Shown: positions 18,981 to 27,965, counted from the first letter of the stretch. The stretch is DNA of 64,000 bases from Pseudomonadota bacterium (GCA_020161655.1 JAIUPC010000007.1:186001-250000); one strand, 5' to 3'. The notes: generated by a model from the sequence alone, not told the origin. A program made the numbers and translations.

Positions 18981-19913
18981 GTGGCAAGGGACCGCAACGC
19001 AGATTATGATTTCCGCACACCCGTGCGCCGCATCCTGATCGGGGTGACGGGTGTGGTGTTGCTTGCCGTCTTCCTCGTCTGGCGCATCGACAGCCCGCGG
19101 GTGGAACGCTTCCGCACGGCCTTTGTCGACCGCGTGGTGCCAAGTTTCGACTGGGCACTGGTGCCGGTGACGAAGCTTGCCGACATGATGTCGGGCTTTG
19201 AATCCTACGCGAGCCTCTACGACCAGAACCAGGAACTTCGGCGCGAGTTGCAGCGCATGAAGGCATGGAAGGAAGCGGCGGTTCAGCTTGAACAGCAGAA
19301 CGCCAAGCTTCTGGCGCAGAACCAGGTCCGGCTCGATCCGAAGCTGACCTCCGTCTCGGGCGTGGTGCTTGCCGATTCAGGCTCACCCTTCCGGCAATCG
19401 GTGCTGCTGAACGTCGGCAGCCGTGACGGCATCGTCGATGGCTGGGCCACGACCGACGGCCTTGGCATCGTCGGCCGCATTTCGGGCGTGGGGGAACGTA
19501 CTGCGCGGGTCATACTTCTGACCGATGCCTCAAGCCGCATCCCGGTGACGATCCAGCCTTCGGGGCAGAAGGCCATGCTCGTCGGCGACAACACCGCCTC
19601 GCCGCCTATCGAATACCTCGAGACGCCGGAACTTGTGCGCCCCGGCGACCGCGTGGTGTCCTCCGGCGATGGCGGCGTCTTTCCCGCCGGGCTTCTCGTC
19701 GGTGAGGTCAAGGCAGACAGCGAAAAGCGCCTCCGGGTGCGCCTTTCGGCGGATTATGAGCGTCTGAACTTTCTCCGCGTCCTCAGAAGCCATCCGGCCG
19801 AGGAAATCGGCGAGGCCGGCGGCCTCGTCCTGCCGGCTTTCCCGCCCATCGCCCCGGCCGTCACCCTGCCGGAAAACGCCGCCCCCACCATCGTGGAGCA
19901 GGGCGATGGTTGA
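18981..19913 (+). CDS. mreC: Rod shape-determining protein MreC
   Basis: MreC is a bitopic inner-membrane protein whose periplasmic part activates PBP2-RodA. The 310-residue product has one membrane segment (about residues 16-34, ILIGVTGVVLLAVFLVW). A coiled coil covers roughly residues 65-110 (rich in Gln, Glu and Leu). The beta-barrel core contains VLLNVGSRDGIVDGWA and PGDRVVSSGDGGVFPAGLLVG. A Pro/Ala-rich C-terminal tail follows. The start is GTG (VARDRNADYD) with GAGG upstream. The end overlaps mreD by eight bases. Confidence 0.95.
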   Translation: MARDRNADYDFRTPVRRILIGVTGVVLLAVFLVWRIDSPRVERFRTAFVDRVVPSFDWALVPVTKLADMMSGFESYASLYDQNQELRRELQRMKAWKEAAVQLEQQNAKLLAQNQVRLDPKLTSVSGVVLADSGSPFRQSVLLNVGSRDGIVDGWATTDGLGIVGRISGVGERTARVILLTDASSRIPVTIQPSGQKAMLVGDNTASPPIEYLETPELVRPGDRVVSSGDGGVFPAGLLVGEVKADSEKRLRVRLSADYERLNFLRVLRSHPAEEIGEAGGLVLPAFPPIAPAVTLPENAAPTIVEQGDG

Positions 19914-20445
19914 TCCCGCCACCGCCTCGCGCATCAGGCACCGGGCGCTTTTCGCGGCCCTCGCTGCGCTGATCCTCTTTCTGCGGGTGCTGCCGCTGAC
20001 GGCGGTGCCTACCCGCTGGCCGGCGCCCGACCTCATCCTCTGCCTGACCTTCGCCTGGCTTCTGCGCAGGTCGGACTATCTGCCGGCCTTTCTCGTGGTC
20101 ATCGTCTTTGCGGTCGACGATCTTCTCAGCATGCGCCCGCCGGGTCTGTGGACACTCCTCGCGCTCCTCGCGACGGAATTTCTGCGCTCTCGCGAGATGT
20201 TGCTGCGCGATCTTCCCTTTGCGCTTGAATGGGCAGTGTTCGCCGCCGTCGTGATGGTGATGACGGTGGCCAACCGCTTTGTCCTGGCACTTTTCATGGT
20301 GCCGCAGGGCGGGTTCGACCTGACCATTCTTGAGGTTCTGTCGACGTTGGCCGCCTATCCGGTCGTGGTCTTTGCCAATGTCTGGCTTCTCGGGTTGCAG
20401 CGCCGGACCGGCGGCATTGCGGACGGACTTGGGGGCCGGGGATGA
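19906..20445 (+). CDS. mreD: Rod shape-determining protein MreD
   Basis: This 179-residue integral membrane protein has about five hydrophobic segments, which suits MreD, a poorly conserved partner of MreC in the elongasome. Identification leans on position between mreC and mrdA and on the topology. The ATG lies inside the 3' end of mreC (eight-base overlap) with GGAG upstream, and the stop overlaps mrdA by four bases. Confidence 0.88.
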   Translation: MVDPATASRIRHRALFAALAALILFLRVLPLTAVPTRWPAPDLILCLTFAWLLRRSDYLPAFLVVIVFAVDDLLSMRPPGLWTLLALLATEFLRSREMLLRDLPFALEWAVFAAVVMVMTVANRFVLALFMVPQGGFDLTILEVLSTLAAYPVVVFANVWLLGLQRRTGGIADGLGGRG

Positions 20446-22388
20446 GACGCTCACCGAAGGACACACTCGAAAGCTTCCGCAACATCAGCCGGCGCGGCCT
20501 CTTTCTTGGCGGCATCCAGGCCGCGGTGGTGACGACGCTCGGTTTCCGGATGCGCCATCTCCAGGTCGATCAGGCCGACCAGTTCCGGCTTCTGGCCGAT
20601 GAGAACAGCATCAAGATCCGGCTCCTGCCGCCGGCGCGCGGCCTGATCCTTGACCGCAACGGCGCGGTCGTGGCCGGGAACGAACAGAACTACCGCATCA
20701 CCATCACGCCCGAGGACGCCGGCGACCCCGAGATGGTCCTGTCGCGGCTCCGCGAGCTTGTCTATCTCGCGCCCGAAGACCTCGACCGGACCCGGCGCGA
20801 GATTGAACGCCGGAGCCCGACCCTGCCCATCGCGGTCGCCGACCGGCTGACCTGGGAAGAGTTCAGCCTCGTTTCGGTCAACGCCCCCGCCCTGCCCGGC
20901 GTCACCACCGAAGTCGGCCTCAGCCGGTTCTATCCGCAGGGGCCGGATTTCGCCCATGTTCTCGGCTATGTCGGGCCGGTCAGCGACTATGACCTCGCCA
21001 AACTCGAAAACCCCGATCCCCTGTTGCAGATCCCGCGCTTCCAGATCGGCAAGCTTGGCGTCGAGGCGAAGCTTGAGGACGACCTGCGCGGCACGGCGGG
21101 AACGCTCCGCATCGAGGTCAATGCGTATGGCCGGGTTATGCGAGAGCTGGGGCGCAAGGAAGGCGACCCCGGCGCGACGGTGCAGCTGACCATCGATCGC
21201 AAGCTGCAGAACTACGTGCTTGCCCGGCTTGGCGGCGAAAGCGCGGCGGCCGTCGTCATCGACACTCAGAATGGTGACATCCTGGCGATTTCCTCGGCAC
21301 CGAGCTTTGACGCCAACCTTTTTGTCCGCGGCATCTCCGGCAGCGACTACCGCAAGCTGACCGAGAATGACCACCGCCCGCTGGCCGACAAGTCGGTGCA
21401 AGGCGCCTATCCGCCCGGCTCGACCTTCAAGATAGTCACCTCACTTGCCGCCCTTGAAGCTGGCGTGATCGGGCTGAACGAGACGGTCTACTGCCCCGGT
21501 TTCATGAAGCTCGGCAACCGCCGCTTCCACTGCTGGAAGCGCGCAGGTCACGGCAATGTCCATCTGACCCAGAGTCTCGAACAGTCCTGCGACGTCTACT
21601 ATTACGAAATCGCCCAGCGCGTCGGTATCGACAAGATCGCCGAAATGGCGCGGCGGTTCGGCGTCGGCACCGAGTTCGACCTGCCGATGTCGGCGGTATC
21701 GGGAGGGCTCGCGCCCGACAAGGACTGGAAGCTGAAGAAGTACGGCAAATCCTGGCTCGTCGGCGATACGCTGAACTCGGGCATCGGCCAAGGCTATGTC
21801 CTCGCCTCGCCGTTGCAGCTTGCGGTAATGACTGCGCGCCTTGCTTCAGGCCGGGCCGTCACCCCGCGGCTCATCCAGGCTGTCGGCGGTACGGAAGTGC
21901 CCGTTGAGGTCGCGCCGGACCTCGGTATCAACCCGGCGTATCTCGCGGCGGTGCGCAAGGGTCTGTTCGACGTTTCGAACTCCAAGCGCGGCACCGCCTT
22001 CAGTTCGCGGGTCGTCGACGACACCATGCTCATCGCCGGCAAGACCGGGACCAGCCAGGTGCGCAACATCACCGCCGCCGAACGGGCACGTGGGGTCATA
22101 TCCAACGATGACCTGCCGTGGAACCGGCGCGACCATGCGCTCTTCGTCTGCTACGGCCCTTATGATGCGCCGCGCATCGCCGTGGCGGTTGTCGTGGAAC
22201 ATGGCGGAGGCGGCTCGACCGCTGCGGCGCCCATTGCCCGCGACATCATCCTGGAGGCGATGAGCGGTGGCGCGCCGCCCCTGACCGCCTATCCCGAAAG
22301 CCAGCGCACCCGCATCGAGGCCGAGCGCAAGGACCTGCCGCTGATGGAGTTCAACCCCGACGACAGCAAGGGCCAGACTCGGGCATGA
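20442..22388 (+). CDS. mrdA: Penicillin-binding protein 2 (peptidoglycan transpeptidase)
   Basis: PBP2 cross-links peptidoglycan during side-wall elongation together with RodA. The 648-residue protein has an N-terminal membrane anchor (about residues 19-37). A dimerisation/pedestal domain with RGLILDRNGAVVAGN follows. The transpeptidase motifs are STFK (Ser327 nucleophile, Lys330), SCD (382-384) and KTGT in LIAGKTGTSQV. SCD in place of SxN is normal for PBP2. It overlaps mreD and rodA by four bases each, so the cluster is tightly coupled. Confidence 0.96.
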   Translation: MRRSPKDTLESFRNISRRGLFLGGIQAAVVTTLGFRMRHLQVDQADQFRLLADENSIKIRLLPPARGLILDRNGAVVAGNEQNYRITITPEDAGDPEMVLSRLRELVYLAPEDLDRTRREIERRSPTLPIAVADRLTWEEFSLVSVNAPALPGVTTEVGLSRFYPQGPDFAHVLGYVGPVSDYDLAKLENPDPLLQIPRFQIGKLGVEAKLEDDLRGTAGTLRIEVNAYGRVMRELGRKEGDPGATVQLTIDRKLQNYVLARLGGESAAAVVIDTQNGDILAISSAPSFDANLFVRGISGSDYRKLTENDHRPLADKSVQGAYPPGSTFKIVTSLAALEAGVIGLNETVYCPGFMKLGNRRFHCWKRAGHGNVHLTQSLEQSCDVYYYEIAQRVGIDKIAEMARRFGVGTEFDLPMSAVSGGLAPDKDWKLKKYGKSWLVGDTLNSGIGQGYVLASPLQLAVMTARLASGRAVTPRLIQAVGGTEVPVEVAPDLGINPAYLAAVRKGLFDVSNSKRGTAFSSRVVDDTMLIAGKTGTSQVRNITAAERARGVISNDDLPWNRRDHALFVCYGPYDAPRIAVAVVVEHGGGGSTAAAPIARDIILEAMSGGAPPLTAYPESQRTRIEAERKDLPLMEFNPDDSKGQTRA

Positions 22389-23524
22389 GTTACCTTGAGT
22401 ATAACCTCAAGACGGTCCCGACCGGCCTGCGCAAGGTGCTCTACGTCAACTGGCCGTTGGCGATCCTGCTGACGGCTGTCGCCTGCTTCGGTTTCCTGAT
22501 GCTCTATTCGGTTGCCGGCGGCAGGCTTGAGGTCTGGGCCGAACCGCAAATGAAACGCTTCGTCGCGGGGATGGTGGCGATGCTGATCATCGGCTTCGTC
22601 CCGATCTGGTTCTGGCGCAACATCGCGGCATTGGTCTATGTCGTGTCCCTGCTTCTTCTCGTCGCCGTGGACCTTTTCGGCGACATCGGCATGGGCGCGC
22701 AGAGGTGGCTGGAGCTTGGGCCCCTGCGCATCCAGCCCTCGGAACTGATGAAGGTGGCGCTCGTCCTCTTCCTCGCGGCCTATTACGACTGGCTCGACAT
22801 CAAGCGCACCTCTCGGCCGCTCTGGGTGCTGATCCCGGTGATCCTGATTCTGATGCCAACCTTCCTCGTGCTGGTGCAGCCCGACCTCGGGACGGCGATC
22901 CTGCTCCTCGCGGGGGGCGGCATCGTGATGTTCGCCGCTGGCGTCAGCCTCTGGTACTTCGGCACCGTCATCGTGCTGGCGGTCGCCCTGCTCTTTGCGG
23001 TCTTCGAAAGCCGGGGCACCGACTGGCAGCTCCTGGAAGATTACCAGTTCCGCCGCATCGACACCTTCATCGATCCGGGGGCCGATCCCCTTGGCGCGGG
23101 CTACAACATCATGCAGGCCCAGATCGCGCTCGGCTCCGGCGGCTGGGCCGGCAAGGGCTTCATGCAGGGCACCCAGTCGCGGCTGAACTTCCTGCCCGAA
23201 AAGCACACCGACTTCATCTTCACCACGCTGGCCGAGGAGTTCGGCTTTCTCGGCGCCTTCTCGCTTCTCATCCTCTACGGGCTGATCGTGGGCTTCTGCA
23301 TCTTTTCCGCAATGACCAACCGGGACAGGTTCTCCGCACTCCTGACCTATGGCATCGCCGGCACGTTCTTCCTTCTCTTCACGGTGAACATGTCGATGGT
23401 CATGGGCCTGATGCCGGTCGTCGGCGTGCCTTTGCCGCTTGTCTCCTACGGCGGAACCGCGATGATGGTGCTTCTTGGCGCTTTCGGCATGGTCCAGAGC
23501 GCCCATATCCACCGCCCGCGATGA
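22385..23524 (+). CDS. rodA: Peptidoglycan glycosyltransferase RodA (SEDS family)
   Basis: RodA polymerises glycan strands from lipid II as the partner of PBP2. The 379-residue protein has about ten membrane segments. It carries SEDS signatures: GAQRWLELGPLRIQPSELMK, VQPDLGTAILLL, the loop with EKHTDFIFTTLAEEFGF, and PLPLVSYGGTAMM near the C-terminus. It is the last gene of the rod cluster. The next gene starts seven bases later and may share the transcript. Confidence 0.96.
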   Translation: MSYLEYNLKTVPTGLRKVLYVNWPLAILLTAVACFGFLMLYSVAGGRLEVWAEPQMKRFVAGMVAMLIIGFVPIWFWRNIAALVYVVSLLLLVAVDLFGDIGMGAQRWLELGPLRIQPSELMKVALVLFLAAYYDWLDIKRTSRPLWVLIPVILILMPTFLVLVQPDLGTAILLLAGGGIVMFAAGVSLWYFGTVIVLAVALLFAVFESRGTDWQLLEDYQFRRIDTFIDPGADPLGAGYNIMQAQIALGSGGWAGKGFMQGTQSRLNFLPEKHTDFIFTTLAEEFGFLGAFSLLILYGLIVGFCIFSAMTNRDRFSALLTYGIAGTFFLLFTVNMSMVMGLMPVVGVPLPLVSYGGTAMMVLLGAFGMVQSAHIHRPR

Positions 23525-23531
23525 GGTTCCG

Positions 23532-24470
23532 ATGCCGCTCAACATCCTCTTCAGCGCCCCTGTCGCCGACTGGGCCGACTATGGCCCGCATCTGAAGGCG
23601 GCACTGGCTGAGGCGGGGGTCGAGGCGGCGGTTTCGCCCGAATGCCCCGATCCGGCCAAGGTCGATTACATCGTCTACGCCCCGACTGGCGGGCTCTCGG
23701 ACTTCGCGCCCTTCACCCGCGCGAAGGCGGTCCTCAGCCTCTGGGCAGGGGTGGAGCGGATCGTCGGCAACCCGACGCTGACGCAGCCGCTCTGCCGGAT
23801 GGTCGACCCGGGCATGACGGAAGGCATGGTCGAATATGTCACCGGCCATGTCTTGCGCCATCATCTCGGGACGGATGCGCATATCCTTGGTCAGGACGGA
23901 GTCTGGCGGAACAACATCCGACCGCCCATCGCGCGGGAGCGTCCCGTCGCGGTGCTGGGGCTCGGGGAGCTTGGCAGCACGGTCGCGCGGACCCTCGCCG
24001 GCTTCAACTTCCCCGTCATGGGCTGGAGCCGGACGCCGAAGTCTGTGCCCGGCGTCACTTGTCATTCGGGCGAGGACGGGCTTGAGGCCGTGCTGCGGCA
24101 GGCGCAGATCCTGATCCTCCTCCTGCCGCTCACCGATGACACCCGCGATCTTCTCGATGCCCGGCGGCTCGCAATGCTGCCGGAAGGGGCCTTCATCGTG
24201 AACCCCGGACGAGGGCCCCTGATCGACGACGAGGCGCTTCTGGCGGCACTCGATGCGGGGCGCATCGCCCACGCCACGCTCGACGTGTTCCGGGTTGAGC
24301 CGCTGCCCCCCGGCCATCGCTACTGGTCGCATCCGCGTGTCACCGTCACCCCGCACATCGCCGCCGACACCCGCGCCATCACCGCAACACGGGTCATCGC
24401 GGAAAACATCCGCCGTGGTGAGGCGGGCGAGCCGTTCCTGCACCAGGTCGACCGCGACCGGGGGTATTGA
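23532..24470 (+). CDS. ghrA: Glyoxylate/hydroxypyruvate reductase A-like dehydrogenase
   Basis: This 312-residue cytosolic enzyme of the D-2-hydroxyacid dehydrogenase family probably reduces glyoxylate and hydroxypyruvate with NADPH. The nucleotide-binding fold is VAVLGLGELGSTVARTLAG. Catalytic Arg lies in WAGVERIVGN-to-NPGRGPLIDD context, and the catalytic His is in VTPHIAADTR. The absence of an extended N-terminal domain suits GhrA. I chose ATG at 23532 (MPLNILFSAP), seven bases after rodA, in preference to an in-frame extension into rodA. The link to the rod genes appears to be positional only. Confidence 0.82.
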   Translation: MPLNILFSAPVADWADYGPHLKAALAEAGVEAAVSPECPDPAKVDYIVYAPTGGLSDFAPFTRAKAVLSLWAGVERIVGNPTLTQPLCRMVDPGMTEGMVEYVTGHVLRHHLGTDAHILGQDGVWRNNIRPPIARERPVAVLGLGELGSTVARTLAGFNFPVMGWSRTPKSVPGVTCHSGEDGLEAVLRQAQILILLLPLTDDTRDLLDARRLAMLPEGAFIVNPGRGPLIDDEALLAALDAGRIAHATLDVFRVEPLPPGHRYWSHPRVTVTPHIAADTRAITATRVIAENIRRGEAGEPFLHQVDRDRGY

Positions 24471-24567
24471 CGGGCGGGGGCCGCGAACCCACGGCGTCAC
24501 CCTGACGCATTGACCGCGCGGCCCCTCCGGTCACATTCGTCGGGAAAAATCTGGAAAGATACCCAAT

Positions 24568-25017
24568 ATGGCACTTGTGACACGCGGGCGGCTGCCAGAG
24601 GGATCGGACCTCTGGCCGCTCTGCCGCGCCGGCGACTTCATGGATTGCTACGCGGTGGCAAGCACACTTCCACCGCGCGAGGCAGCCCTGCGCGGGCTCA
24701 CCCTCCCGCGCTGGTCGGCGGCGCTCTTGACCCTCCGCAACGCCCTCGTGCGCCCGTTCGGCCTCAAGACCAAGGCCGATCCGGGCCTGCCATCGGTCGG
24801 CCTCTTCCCGATCCGCAAGGACGACGCGCGGGAATTCATCGTCGGCCTCGACGACCGCCACCTCGACTTCCGCATCACCGTTTTTCGCGAGGCGGGGCGG
24901 CTTTATCTGTCGACCTGGGTTCGCCCGCATAATGTCTGGGGCCGGGCTTGTCTGGCGGCGGTGATGCCCGCCCACAGGATCATTTCGCGGTCGGCTGCGG
25001 CGCGGATGGCGGACTGA
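24568..25017 (+). CDS. DUF2867 domain protein
   Basis: The 149-residue protein fits the DUF2867 family, with a central FGLKTKADPGLPSVGLFPI, then EFIVGLDDRHLDFRITV and a conserved end STWVRPHNVWGRACLAAVMPAHR. No catalytic motif or membrane segment is apparent, and the family has no known function. It starts 97 bases after ghrA and ends 57 bases before hisF. Confidence 0.72.
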   Translation: MALVTRGRLPEGSDLWPLCRAGDFMDCYAVASTLPPREAALRGLTLPRWSAALLTLRNALVRPFGLKTKADPGLPSVGLFPIRKDDAREFIVGLDDRHLDFRITVFREAGRLYLSTWVRPHNVWGRACLAAVMPAHRIISRSAAARMAD

Positions 25018-25074
25018 CACGTTGCGCCCTGCCCGATGAGCGCCTAGAGAAGACGCAGAAGTTCGGACACACCC

Positions 25075-25836
25075 ATGCTCAAGACCCGCATCATTCCCTG
25101 CCTCGATGTCGCCGATGGCCGCGTGGTCAAGGGCGTGAACTTCGTCGACCTCATCGACGCTGGCGATCCGGTCGAGGCGGCGAAGGCCTATGACGCGGCG
25201 GGCGCGGACGAGCTTTGCTTTCTCGACATCCACGCGACGCATGAGAACCGTGGCACGATGTTCGACCTCGTGACCCGCACGGCGGAACAGTGCTACATCC
25301 CGCTGACCGTCGGCGGCGGGGTGCGCAGCCACGAGGATGTGCGCGCGCTTCTCCTCGCCGGCGCCGACAAGGTCAGCTTCAACTCCGCCGCCGTCGCCGA
25401 TCCGGACGTGGTCGCCGAGGCCGCCGACCGCTTCGGCAGCCAGTGCATCGTCGTCGCCATCGACGCGAAAACCGTGGAGCCGGGCCGGTGGGAGATCTTT
25501 ACCCACGGCGGGCGCAAATCGACCGGCATCGACGCGGTTGAGTTCGCGCGGACGGTCGCGGCGAAGGGAGCCGGGGAAATCCTCCTGACCTCGATGGACC
25601 GGGACGGGACGCGGGCGGGCTTCAACCTGCCGCTGACGCGGGCCACCGCCGATGCTGTCGACATTCCGGTGATCGCCTCGGGCGGGGTCGGTACGCTCGA
25701 CCATCTGGTCGAGGGCGTGACCGAGGGCCACGCGTCCGCCGTCCTCGCCGCCTCGATCTTCCATTTCGGCACCTACACCATCGGCGAGGCCAAGGCCCAC
25801 ATGGCCGCCGCCGGCATTCCGATGAGGTTGACGTGA
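25075..25836 (+). CDS. hisF: Imidazole glycerol phosphate synthase, cyclase subunit
   Basis: HisF forms imidazole glycerol phosphate and AICAR from PRFAR, using ammonia from HisH. The 253-residue (beta/alpha)8 barrel has Asp11 in [15 protein letters not shown] and the second catalytic Asp in IVVAIDAKT. Phosphate-binding loops TVGGGVRS and IASGGVGT are also present. The stop overlaps hisE (GTGA). HisH and HisA are not in the window, so the histidine genes are split or continue elsewhere. Confidence 0.97.
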   Translation: MLKTRIIPCLDVADGRVVKGVNFVDLIDAGDPVEAAKAYDAAGADELCFLDIHATHENRGTMFDLVTRTAEQCYIPLTVGGGVRSHEDVRALLLAGADKVSFNSAAVADPDVVAEAADRFGSQCIVVAIDAKTVEPGRWEIFTHGGRKSTGIDAVEFARTVAAKGAGEILLTSMDRDGTRAGFNLPLTRATADAVDIPVIASGGVGTLDHLVEGVTEGHASAVLAASIFHFGTYTIGEAKAHMAAAGIPMRLT

Positions 25837-26141
25837 CCACGCTTCAATCCCTCGCCGCCACCATCGCCGCCCGCAAAGGGGCCGACCCGGAAACTTCGTG
25901 GACCGCGAAGCTTCTGTCCAAGGGCCCGGAGAAATGCGCCGAGAAGTTCGGCGAGGAAGCCGTCGAGGCGATCATCGAGGCGGTGAAGGGCGACCGCGCG
26001 CGGCTGACCGCAGAGGCGGCGGATGTGCTTTACCACCTTCTCGTCATGCTCGCCTCGCGCGACGTGACGCTGGCCGAGGTGGAGGCGGAGCTTGCGCGGC
26101 GCGAAGGCACCTCGGGCATCGCGGAAAAGGCCGGGCGCTGA
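25833..26141 (+). CDS. hisE: Phosphoribosyl-ATP pyrophosphatase
   Basis: HisE hydrolyses phosphoribosyl-ATP to phosphoribosyl-AMP, the second step of histidine synthesis. The 102-residue all-alpha protein of the MazG-like superfamily has the metal-binding pattern [13 protein letters not shown] and [11 protein letters not shown]. It begins with GTG overlapping the hisF stop by four bases. It is a stand-alone HisE, not fused to HisI. Confidence 0.95.
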   Translation: MTTLQSLAATIAARKGADPETSWTAKLLSKGPEKCAEKFGEEAVEAIIEAVKGDRARLTAEAADVLYHLLVMLASRDVTLAEVEAELARREGTSGIAEKAGR

Positions 26142-26212
26142 GCGCGACCGTTGCGCTTCGGCGCCGCCGGGCCTATGCCTCCGACAAAGGGTTCCGCGAA
26201 AAGGTAAGCGCC

Positions 26213-26425
26213 ATGGGGATCAACAAGGAAAGCGACATCGCGGCCAATCTGCAGATCGGGCCGACCTCTGCGGGCATGGTGCGGATCTATGTCGAGGCGG
26301 AAGGTTTCGAACTGCCGCTCGACTTCGATCCCGAGGAAGCCGAGGAGATCGCCGAGGAACTGCGCGCCGCCGCCGAGGCCGCGCGCGACATGGCCTCGCC
26401 TAAAGGCCCGAAAAAGAAGCGCTGA
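26213..26425 (+). CDS. DUF6324 small protein
   Basis: This 70-residue soluble protein starts MGINKESDIAANLQIGPT, has a beta segment MVRIYVEAEGFELPLDF, and ends in an acidic helix (EEAEEIAEELRAAAEAA) and a Lys-rich tail. It resembles the DUF6324 family, which I know only from Rhodobacteraceae-like bacteria and which has no assigned role. It follows hisE by 71 bases. Its last 26 bases overlap the 3' end of the convergent mmcB gene. Confidence 0.72.
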   Translation: MGINKESDIAANLQIGPTSAGMVRIYVEAEGFELPLDFDPEEAEEIAEELRAAAEAARDMASPKGPKKKR

Positions 26426-26852
26426 CGCCCGGATCGCGCAGGCCCTGAAGCCTGAGCGCGGCATGGCGGGCGAATTTCTGCGTCACCACCTTGCGCCGCG
26501 CCCCTGCCAGGGGCGTCTCCGGCCCCATCCTCAGGATCTCGGCGTCATAGCCGTCGGCGACGATGAGCCCGGTTTCGGGTGGCAGAAGGTCGACCGGAAA
26601 CGCCTCCCCCACCGCCCAGAAGAAGCGGTCCGACCAGTCGAGATAGCCCTGCCACTTGCGGTCCGACGTGTAGTCGGTCCGCGATGACTTGCATTCGACG
26701 ATCCAGACCTCGCCCTTCGGCCCAAGCGCCATCACATCGACCCTGAGACCGGGCGCAGGCACCAGTTCCTCAACGGTCACAAAACCGTGGTTGAGGAGAT
26801 GGCGGCAGACACCGCGCGCAAGAAGCTGGCCGGGCATGAGGTCGTGAGGCAT
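26400..26852 (-). CDS. mmcB: MmcB-type DNA repair protein (PD-(D/E)xK fold)
   Basis: The 150-residue protein has a restriction-endonuclease-like core. Asp lies in LRVDVMALGPKG and the Glu-x-Lys pair in WIVECKSSRTDYTSD. MmcB of Caulobacter is an SOS-induced factor needed for survival of crosslink damage together with the ImuABC mutasome. Here an alphaproteobacterial LexA box lies 12 bases before the start, which supports the same regulon. No imuABC genes are in the window. The 3' end overlaps the convergent DUF6324 gene by 26 bases. Confidence 0.85.
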   Translation of the reverse strand: MPHDLMPGQLLARGVCRHLLNHGFVTVEELVPAPGLRVDVMALGPKGEVWIVECKSSRTDYTSDRKWQGYLDWSDRFFWAVGEAFPVDLLPPETGLIVADGYDAEILRMGPETPLAGARRKVVTQKFARHAALRLQGLRDPGVSASFSGL

Positions 26853-26863
26853 AGCGAGAGATT

Positions 26864-26878
26864 GAACATAAAGGGAAC
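26864..26878 (-). promoter_or_regulatory. LexA (SOS) box of mmcB
   Basis: The plus strand reads GAAC, seven bases, GAAC (minus strand GTTC-N7-GTTC). This direct repeat is the alphaproteobacterial LexA operator. It lies 12 bases upstream of the mmcB start, where bound LexA would block transcription. Confidence 0.75.
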
Positions 26879-26913
26879 AAAAGTCCAGCCCCTGCCCGGC
26901 CTACCCTGTCGGA

Positions 26914-27312
26914 TCAGGCGACCTTCGGCACGCCGCCGTCCCGTGCCTTCAGGGCATTGAGGACGAGATTGGCCAGAAACACCAGCATCCCTGCCAGCGT
27001 CACCAGCGACCCCGCGATCGCCAGCCCTTCGCCCTGCCCGGTCACGGCCAGCGCGATACCCGGCACCATCGTCCAGACACCAAGCGTTGCCAGCACGAAA
27101 TGCACGCGCGCCAGCGGCGACGCCGCAGCCCGAGGCGTAACCTGGTAGAAGAGGCCGGACAGCGCCATGGTGACGAAGCCGACAAGGTTGAGATGGGCAT
27201 GGGCGGGCGACAGGGTGAAATCCTGCGCGATACCCATATGGATGCCAAGGAGCATCCCCAACGTGACGTAGACCACCCCTGACGCAAAGAACAGAAGACC
27301 AATTCCCCGCAT
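26914..27312 (-). CDS. Small four-helix membrane protein, cbb3/NorB-like
   Basis: The roughly 132-residue protein has four hydrophobic segments. The segment between helices 1 and 2 reads MGIAQDFTLSPAHAHLNLVGFV. The AHAHLNLVG pattern resembles the start of heme-copper oxidase subunit I (CcoN/NorB). The rest of a catalytic subunit, including the copper and heme ligand helices, is absent, so it is not an oxidase by itself. I chose ATG at 27312 because GGAG precedes it. An ATG four codons upstream (27324) is possible. Function is unknown; a histidine-based redox or heme-binding role is inference. Confidence 0.62.
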   Translation of the reverse strand: MRGIGLLFFASGVVYVTLGMLLGIHMGIAQDFTLSPAHAHLNLVGFVTMALSGLFYQVTPRAAASPLARVHFVLATLGVWTMVPGIALAVTGQGEGLAIAGSLVTLAGMLVFLANLVLNALKARDGGVPKVA

Positions 27313-27635
27313 TTTCTTCTCCATTTGCGACCGGCGCCGTCATTCCTGCGGCTGCTCGGCAGGGGAGTTATCGCACGGGTCACTCCGGTTCGGTTGGAAA
27401 AACTTGCGATGGCAGGCCGGGCCGGGGCCAAGCCTCTTGCCGCGACGGGTTGGCGATCATAGATTGGGGGTGGCGGGCTCTGCCCCTCTCGTGAGAGGCC
27501 CTTTTCCAGTGGCCGATAATCTCTTCCGAGGGAGCTGGCTCTGCCGGGATCCTGGTCCCGGTATCTGGCACCCACCTGGTAAAACCAGGCTCTCGGGAAA
27601 AACACGTCTCCACGGTTGCCGCGGTTCCCGCCACT
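27313..27635. other. Intergenic stretch without a credible gene
   Basis: No frame here has family resemblance or a convincing start. It holds short inverted repeats: CCTCT/AGAGG near 27485-27498 followed by CCCTTTT on the plus strand, and CCTGGT with a three-base loop at 27575-27589. These may mark the transcript end of the small membrane protein gene that stops at 27636. Confidence 0.5.
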
Positions 27636-27965
27636 TCACCTCGCCGCCCTGCCTTGCCGGGTCCGGTCGCCTGCGGCCGACGTGGCAATGGCGGGGCGGG
27701 ACGTGGCCAAAGGCGCGCGGGTTCCGCCGCCGCGTTTCCCCTCAGGCTCGGCCATCTGCATGACGGCGATGGCGAACTGCACCCCCGAAAACACGATGCC
27801 ATTGGCGAAGAAAAGCATGGCCGCCGCGATCCAGCCCACGGGCGAGGTCGAGACGAGGTGCCAGAGGTTGCCGACATTGAGCCAGAGGAGTGCTGCGACA
27901 AAGACCGCCGCGATGGCATAGCCGATAAGGACGTGGCGGATGTACATGCGGACAAGCGCGGGCAT
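27636..27965 (-). CDS. Small two-helix membrane protein of unknown function
   Basis: The 109-residue product starts MPALVRMYIRHVLIGYAIAA. It has two clear membrane helices (about residues 11-30 and 43-65, ending GIVFSGVQFAIAVM). A soluble, basic, low-complexity tail of about 35 residues follows. AAGGAG lies just before the ATG at 27965. I do not recognise a family. It shares orientation with the cbb3-like gene 323 bases downstream. Confidence 0.55.
   Translation of the reverse strand: MPALVRMYIRHVLIGYAIAAVFVAALLWLNVGNLWHLVSTSPVGWIAAAMLFFANGIVFSGVQFAIAVMQMAEPEGKRGGGTRAPLATSRPAIATSAAGDRTRQGRAAR

Noticed and set aside
27380-27955. Antisense-like and alternative frames in the 27.4-27.9 kb stretch
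   Set aside because: No start with a ribosome-binding site except ATG at 27965 for the two-helix protein; other frames are Ser/Arg/Pro-rich without resemblance.
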